From: a bacterium
Lineage (GTDB): Bacteria > UBA3054
Reading direction: 5' to 3'
Length of the DNA stretch: 8,202 nucleotides
Assembly: GCA_017538635.1 (NCBI GenBank)
Contig: JAFYIM010000312.1
Span: 1-8,202, forward strand
A program made the position numbers and the translations under genes. Of the stretch, positions 4,654 through 8,202 are shown piece after piece. The notes beneath the pieces are model-generated. The model saw only the letters and a list, made by a program, of their open reading frames with translations, ran no database searches and was not told the DNA's origin. The first letter of the stretch is position 1, and each line of letters begins with the position of its first letter.

Positions 4654-7440
4654 TTATTTGCACTTCCCGCATTTGCACTTCTTGGCGGCCCTTTCTTCCT
4701 CGATGGCGGCCTGAGCGGCGGCCAAGCGGGCGATAGGAACGCGGAAGGGGCTGCAGGAAACGTAGTCGAGGCCGTTGAAGTAGCAGAACTTCACACTTTC
4801 GGCGTCACCGCCGTGCTCGCCGCAGATACCGACTTCCAAATTGGGACGCGTGTCGCGGCCCAGCATGGTGCCGATCTGAACGAGCTGGCCGATGCCGTCC
4901 TGGTCCAGGGTCTGGAACGGGTCGGCGGGCAGGATCTTCTTGTCGAGATAATCGCCCATGAAGGCGCCGATGTCGTCTCTGGAGAAGCCGAAGCCCATCT
5001 GGGTCATGTCGTTTGTGCCGAAAGAGAAGAATTCGGCCACTTCAGCCATTTCGTCGGCCAGCAGAGCGGCTCTCGGAATTTCGATCATCGTGCCGAACAT
5101 ATAAGAGAGCTTCTTGTCGCCAGTGGCCTTCTTGACTTCCTCGAAGACCTCGTCGCAAAGCTTCTTCTGGAACTTCAGTTCGTTGACGGAGCAGGTCACG
5201 GGGACCATGATCTCGGGTTTCGGATTGAAGCCTTCCTTTCTGAGTTCAGCGGTGGCTTCGAAGATGGCCTTGAACTGCATCTTGCTTACTTCCGGATAAG
5301 TGACGCCCAGACGGACGCCGCGGTGACCCATCATCGGGTTGACCTCGTGGAGGCCTTCGCCGCGCTCGCGGACTTCCTTGACGTCGATCTTCAGAGCTTT
5401 GGCCAGCTCTTTCTGCTTGGCCTCGTCCTGCGGGACGAATTCATGCAGAGGCGGATCCAGGAGACGGAAGACGACCGGCTTGCCGTTCATGACTTTCATG
5501 GTGTCCTTGACGCTGGCTTTGACGTAAACGCCCAGCTTGGCAAGGATCGCTTCTCTTTCCTTGACGTCCTTGGCCAGGATCATCTGGCGGAGCAGGAAGA
5601 GCGGTTTCTCGGAGTTCTTGCCGTAGAACATGTGTTCGGTTCTGAAGAGGCCGATGCCTTCGGCGCCGAACTTCAGGGCCTGGAGAGCGTCGGCGGGGTT
5701 GTCGGCGTTGGTCCTGATCTTCATCTTGCGGTTCTTGTCAACCAGCTTCATGAACTTCTGGAGAGAAGGATTCTCGGAAGCGTCCATCGTCTTGACTTCG
5801 GTGCCGTAAACATAGCCCTTGGAGCCGTTCAGGCTGATGACGTCGCCTTCCTTGAAGGTCTTGCCGGCGACTTTCATGGTCTTGGCGGAGGTGTTGACAT
5901 CAATGTCGGAGCAGCCGACGATGCAGCACTTGCCCCAGCCGCGGGCCACGAGAGCGGCGTGACTGGTCATGCCGCCGCGGCCGGTAAGGATACCGGCGGC
6001 CACGCGCATACCTTCGACGTCCTCGGGGTTCGTCTCTTCACGGACGAGGATGACGGGCTGCTTGGGGTTCTTCTTGACGGCTTCGCAAGCGGCTTCAGCC
6101 GTGAAGTAGATCTTGCCGACGGCGCCGCCGGGGCCGGCGGGCAAACCTTTGGCGATGACGGTCGCCTTCTTTTCTTCGGCAGGATTCAGAATGGGGTGCA
6201 GAAGTTCATCGAGCTGGGCGGGTTTCAAACGCATGACGGCTTCTTTCTCGTCGATCAGTTTTTCTTTAACCATATCGATGGCCATGTTGAGAGCGGCCAT
6301 ACCGGTGCGTTTGCCGACGCGGCACTGGAGCATCCAGAGCTGCTTGTCTTCGATCGTGAACTCGATGTCCTGCATATCATGATAGTGTTTCTCGAGCTTC
6401 TTCTGGATGTTGTCGAGCTGTTTGTAAACGGCCGGCATAGCTTCCTCGAGGGACTTCATGTGTTTGTTCTGTTCGTTCTTGGTGGCCTTGTTCAGGGGGT
6501 TCGGGGTGCGGATGCCCGCGACCACGTCTTCGCCCTGGGCGTTGATCAGCCATTCACCGTAGAACTTGTGTTCGCCGGTGGCGGGGTTGCGGGAGAAAGC
6601 GACGCCGGTGGCGGAAGTTTCGCCCATGTTGCCGAAGACCATGGCCTGCACGTTGACGGCGGTGCCCCAGTCATCGGGGATGCCTTCGATGCGGCGGTAA
6701 GCGATGGCGCGTTTGCCGTTCCAGGATTTGAACACGGCGCCGATGCCGCCCCAGAGCTGAGCTTCCGCGGTGTCGGGGAACTCTTTGCCCAGGACTTTTT
6801 TGATCTTGGCTTTATATTCTTTGCAGAGGTACTGCAGATCTTCAGAGGTAAGATCGGTGTCGCTCTTGTAGCCTTTCTTGGCTTTCAGGGCGTCCATGAT
6901 GCCTTCCAACTGGCGGCGGATGCCTTCGCCGTCGGCGGGCTCGATGCCCTCGGCCTTTTCCATGACGACGTCAGCGTACATGGTGATCAGGCGGCGGTAA
7001 GCGTCGTAAACGAAACGCTCGTTGGTCTTGGCGATGAGGCCCGGGATCGTCTCGGTGCAGAGACCGACGTTAAGGACGGTCTCCATCATGCCGGGCATGG
7101 ACTGGCGGGCACCGGAACGGCAGGAAACGAGAAGAGGATTCTTCTTGTCGCCGAACTTCTTGCCCATAACCTTCTCCATCTTGGCGACAGCGTCTTTGAC
7201 CTGAGCGGCCAGGCAGGAGGGGTACTTGCCTTTGTTTTCAAAATAAGCGGTGCAGCATTCAGTCGTGACAGTGAAACCGCCGGGGACGGGCAGGCCGATC
7301 GAGCACATTTCAGCAAGGTTCGCGCCTTTGCCGCCGAGGAGGTTCTTCATGTCTTTGTTACCTTCCGCCTTGCCGGCGCCGAAAGTATAGACGTACTTCG
7401 GGGCTTTCTTGGCGGGAGCAGCTTTTTTGGTGGTAGCCAT
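4654..7440 (-). CDS. ppdK: Pyruvate, phosphate dikinase
   Basis: PPDK interconverts pyruvate + ATP + Pi and phosphoenolpyruvate + AMP + PPi in the cytoplasm. In many anaerobes it replaces or complements pyruvate kinase and also serves gluconeogenesis. The 928-residue product shows the N-terminal ATP-grasp region (GGKGANLAEM at 37-46, LVSCRSGARQSMPGMMETVLN at 104-124, GVAFSRNPATGE at 279-290). The phosphohistidine domain has GRGGMTSHAALVARG with His494. The C-terminal PEP/pyruvate barrel has GLFRTEHMF near 597-605, GTNDMTQ at 808-814, GFSRDD at 818-823 and catalytic Cys873 in GICGEHGGD. It exceeds the usual ~875 residues partly through a Lys/Ala-rich head (residues 2-15) and a C-terminal tail with Cys922-x-Cys924-x2-Cys927. 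Start: ATG with AAAGGA five bases upstream. It has its own promoter and terminator. Strong avoidance of TTA, CTA and TCA codons suggests high expression. No PPDK regulatory protein gene is nearby. Confidence 0.97.
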   Translation of the reverse strand: MATTKKAAPAKKAPKYVYTFGAGKAEGNKDMKNLLGGKGANLAEMCSIGLPVPGGFTVTTECCTAYFENKGKYPSCLAAQVKDAVAKMEKVMGKKFGDKKNPLLVSCRSGARQSMPGMMETVLNVGLCTETIPGLIAKTNERFVYDAYRRLITMYADVVMEKAEGIEPADGEGIRRQLEGIMDALKAKKGYKSDTDLTSEDLQYLCKEYKAKIKKVLGKEFPDTAEAQLWGGIGAVFKSWNGKRAIAYRRIEGIPDDWGTAVNVQAMVFGNMGETSATGVAFSRNPATGEHKFYGEWLINAQGEDVVAGIRTPNPLNKATKNEQNKHMKSLEEAMPAVYKQLDNIQKKLEKHYHDMQDIEFTIEDKQLWMLQCRVGKRTGMAALNMAIDMVKEKLIDEKEAVMRLKPAQLDELLHPILNPAEEKKATVIAKGLPAGPGGAVGKIYFTAEAACEAVKKNPKQPVILVREETNPEDVEGMRVAAGILTGRGGMTSHAALVARGWGKCCIVGCSDIDVNTSAKTMKVAGKTFKEGDVISLNGSKGYVYGTEVKTMDASENPSLQKFMKLVDKNRKMKIRTNADNPADALQALKFGAEGIGLFRTEHMFYGKNSEKPLFLLRQMILAKDVKEREAILAKLGVYVKASVKDTMKVMNGKPVVFRLLDPPLHEFVPQDEAKQKELAKALKIDVKEVRERGEGLHEVNPMMGHRGVRLGVTYPEVSKMQFKAIFEATAELRKEGFNPKPEIMVPVTCSVNELKFQKKLCDEVFEEVKKATGDKKLSYMFGTMIEIPRAALLADEMAEVAEFFSFGTNDMTQMGFGFSRDDIGAFMGDYLDKKILPADPFQTLDQDGIGQLVQIGTMLGRDTRPNLEVGICGEHGGDAESVKFCYFNGLDYVSCSPFRVPIARLAAAQAAIEEERAAKKCKCGKCK

Positions 7441-7496
7441 AATTTTCCTTTGTAAAGGTTAATTTAAGGTTGATTGAATAAAAATACTATTAAGAG

Positions 7497-7525
7497 ATGA
7501 TACCAAAAACCGGCTTTTAAAACAA
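7497..7525 (-). promoter_or_regulatory. Sigma70-type promoter of ppdK
   Basis: Read on the minus strand, TTGTTT (7525-7520) is followed after 17 bases by TATCAT (7502-7497). Transcription would begin near 7490, giving a leader of about 50 bases. The AAAGGA ribosome site (7451-7446) is five bases before the ATG. A CCTTT just upstream in the leader could pair weakly with it. Confidence 0.6.
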
Positions 7526-7553
7526 TCGGAACTCTTGTCTTCAAATTGGTGTC

Positions 7554-7583
7554 TTGACATATTTGTATGGTTGTTAGTACAAT
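7554..7583 (+). promoter_or_regulatory. Near-consensus sigma70 promoter of the secreted-protein gene
   Basis: A perfect -35 box TTGACA (7554-7559) is followed after 18 bases by TACAAT (7578-7583). The start would be near 7590, giving a leader of about 40 bases that is AT-rich and has no evident Shine-Dalgarno before the ATG at 7631. It lies back to back with the ppdK promoter; the -35 boxes are about 30 bases apart. Confidence 0.7.
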
Positions 7584-7630
7584 TATGTATCTTATTCCTT
7601 TTTTAACCTTTACCTAAAACCAAAAATCAT

Positions 7631-8202
7631 ATGAAAAACATCTTATTTGCCATTTTTGTGGCAGCACTTGTCCTTCCTCTCCAAGCCGGTAGTTATCAGT
7701 GGCGATACTGCTATTATTCATCCTGCGAGCAAAAAGCCTCAATAAAGGCCACCCTTGACAGCGACATGATGAAAAGACTTGCCGATACTAATAACCTGCT
7801 CTATATTGGTTATGACGAGGCCTATGTTCCTGCTGTAAAACAAGGAGGGAAAGGAAACAAATTATCAAGCAAATATAAATATTCAGTTAATAAATCTTCC
7901 TTCAAATGTTCCGTCAAATATTCCGCTAAGAATCAGAAACTTGTTTCCAAGATGAGCAGCAAGAACGACGACGATGGATTATGGATTTGGGTTGGCAATC
8001 GCGATTACTATTACGACGATTACTACTACGACAATTCCTATGCCATTCCGACTTCTTTTAAGGTTACAAGCACAGGCATTCTTAAGGAACCGATAGAAAT
8101 GTCCGGAGAAAATTATAGATTCGACCATGAATTCGAAACTATGGAATACCCCTACGGGTTTCAGCTTGCTCTAGAGGGGAAAAATTACGTATATAATGGC
8201 CA
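7631..8202 (+). CDS. Secreted Lys/Tyr-rich protein of unknown function (3' partial)
   Basis: The frame opens at ATG 7631 and has no stop before the window ends (190 full codons seen). The first 20 residues are a typical signal peptide: MKN, a hydrophobic core (ILFAIFVAALVLPL) and QAG, with likely cleavage after LQA (residue 19 or 20). The mature part starts with an aromatic Cys-containing segment (YQWRYCYYSSCEQ), then a Lys/Ser-rich region with a repeated K-x-S pattern (KYKYSVNKSSFKCSVKYSAK, about residues 79-98). A WIWVG segment leads to DYYYDDYYYD near residues 125-134, and the visible part ends in a beta-rich looking stretch. I do not recognise the family. Codons such as TTA, TCA, ATA and TAT are frequent, unlike ppdK, and the gene is AT-rich. 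It has a strong promoter but no visible Shine-Dalgarno. The unseen C-terminus could carry a PEP-CTERM sorting signal; that is speculation. Confidence 0.75.
   Translation, partial: MKNILFAIFVAALVLPLQAGSYQWRYCYYSSCEQKASIKATLDSDMMKRLADTNNLLYIGYDEAYVPAVKQGGKGNKLSSKYKYSVNKSSFKCSVKYSAKNQKLVSKMSSKNDDDGLWIWVGNRDYYYDDYYYDNSYAIPTSFKVTSTGILKEPIEMSGENYRFDHEFETMEYPYGFQLALEGKNYVYNG
7897..7920 (+). repeat. Two 12-base tandem units inside the secreted-protein gene
   Basis: TTCCTTCAAATG (7897-7908) and TTCCGTCAAATA (7909-7920) match at 10 of 12 positions, and a decayed third unit begins at 7921 (TTCCGCTAAGAA). Twelve bases is four codons, so the frame is kept. The repeats help build the Lys/Ser pattern of the protein. 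Confidence 0.5.
8003..8032 (+). repeat. Two 15-base tandem units encoding DYYYD-DYYYD
   Basis: GATTACTATTACGAC (8003-8017) is followed directly by GATTACTACTACGAC (8018-8032). They differ at one base, and that change is silent (TAT/TAC). The unit is in frame and each copy encodes Asp-Tyr-Tyr-Tyr-Asp, which suggests a recent duplication under coding constraint. Confidence 0.85.

Larger units (their letters stand above)
7452..7613. repeat. Inverted 11-base pair TTAACCTTTAC in the two divergent leaders
   Basis: TTAACCTTTAC occurs on the plus strand at 7603-7613, ahead of the secreted-protein gene, and on the minus strand at 7462-7452, ahead of ppdK. Both copies lie downstream of the predicted transcription starts, that is, in the 5' leaders, 18 bases (plus) and 12 bases (minus) from the respective start codons. 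This could be a shared leader element or chance in AT-rich DNA. Confidence 0.45.

Noticed and set aside
4589..4678. Upstream extension of the lipoprotein frame (30 extra codons)
   Set aside because: It would translate the ppdK terminator hairpin and overlap the ppdK end, and it would bury the signal peptide. The ATG at 4588 has AAAGGA at a proper distance.
4813..7455. 880-codon plus-strand open frame opposite ppdK
   Set aside because: It is codon-aligned antisense to a clear ppdK and is open only because ppdK avoids TTA, CTA and TCA. No known domain and no ribosome site support it.
7441..7630. Possible riboswitch or small RNA in the divergent intergenic region
   Set aside because: Apart from the two promoters, the repeated 11-mer and short weak pairings, I see no conserved riboswitch core, strong hairpin or T-run terminator.

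Overview
The window reads as a stretch of Gram-negative-type bacterial chromosome. It carries an EpsI-type exosortase accessory domain, a YbbR-domain protein, two tRNAs, an accD-ribE-rodA gene string, a tiny lipoprotein, pyruvate phosphate dikinase and the start of a secreted protein of unknown function. EpsI together with exported and lipid-anchored proteins suggests a PEP-CTERM/exosortase organism. The overall flavour (Lys/Ala-rich N-terminal tail on PPDK, AAAGGA ribosome sites, gut-anaerobe-like PPDK) is compatible with the Lentisphaerota/Verrucomicrobiota/Kiritimatiellota group. That placement is inference, and no single gene here proves it.

Layout, left to right. Bases 1-604 (+) are the 3' part of an EpsI-like gene whose start lies outside the window. 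One base later begins a YbbR-domain membrane-anchored protein (606-1619, +). A sigma70-like promoter (TTGACT-17-TAGGAT, 1620-1648) then precedes tRNA-Cys(GCA) and tRNA-Leu(UAA). Only 20 bases after tRNA-Leu comes accD (TTG start with a good Shine-Dalgarno), overlapped by ribE (19 nt), which is overlapped by rodA (4 nt, ATGA). No promoter room or terminator is visible from the tRNA promoter to the strong hairpin at 4340-4377, so tRNA-Cys, tRNA-Leu, accD, ribE and rodA look like one mixed tRNA/mRNA operon. It feeds fatty-acid (membrane) synthesis, flavin synthesis and lateral peptidoglycan synthesis.

On the minus strand, ppdK (7440-4654) is followed by its own strong terminator (4640-4604). A 70-residue lipoprotein gene (4588-4376) starts directly behind it and converges on rodA, and the two share the hairpin at 4340-4369. 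The lipoprotein has no visible promoter between the ppdK terminator and its start codon.

Bases 7441-7630 are an AT-rich divergent intergenic region with a good promoter for each side. To the right, a secreted, Lys/Tyr-rich protein starts at 7631 and runs off the window. Its base composition is clearly more AT-rich than the rest, and it contains short in-frame repeats. No CRISPR array, insertion sequence, phage gene or rRNA was seen. The most interesting points are the tRNA-led accD operon, the terminator placed directly upstream of the lipoprotein start, the Cys-rich tail on PPDK and the unrecognised secreted protein at the right edge.
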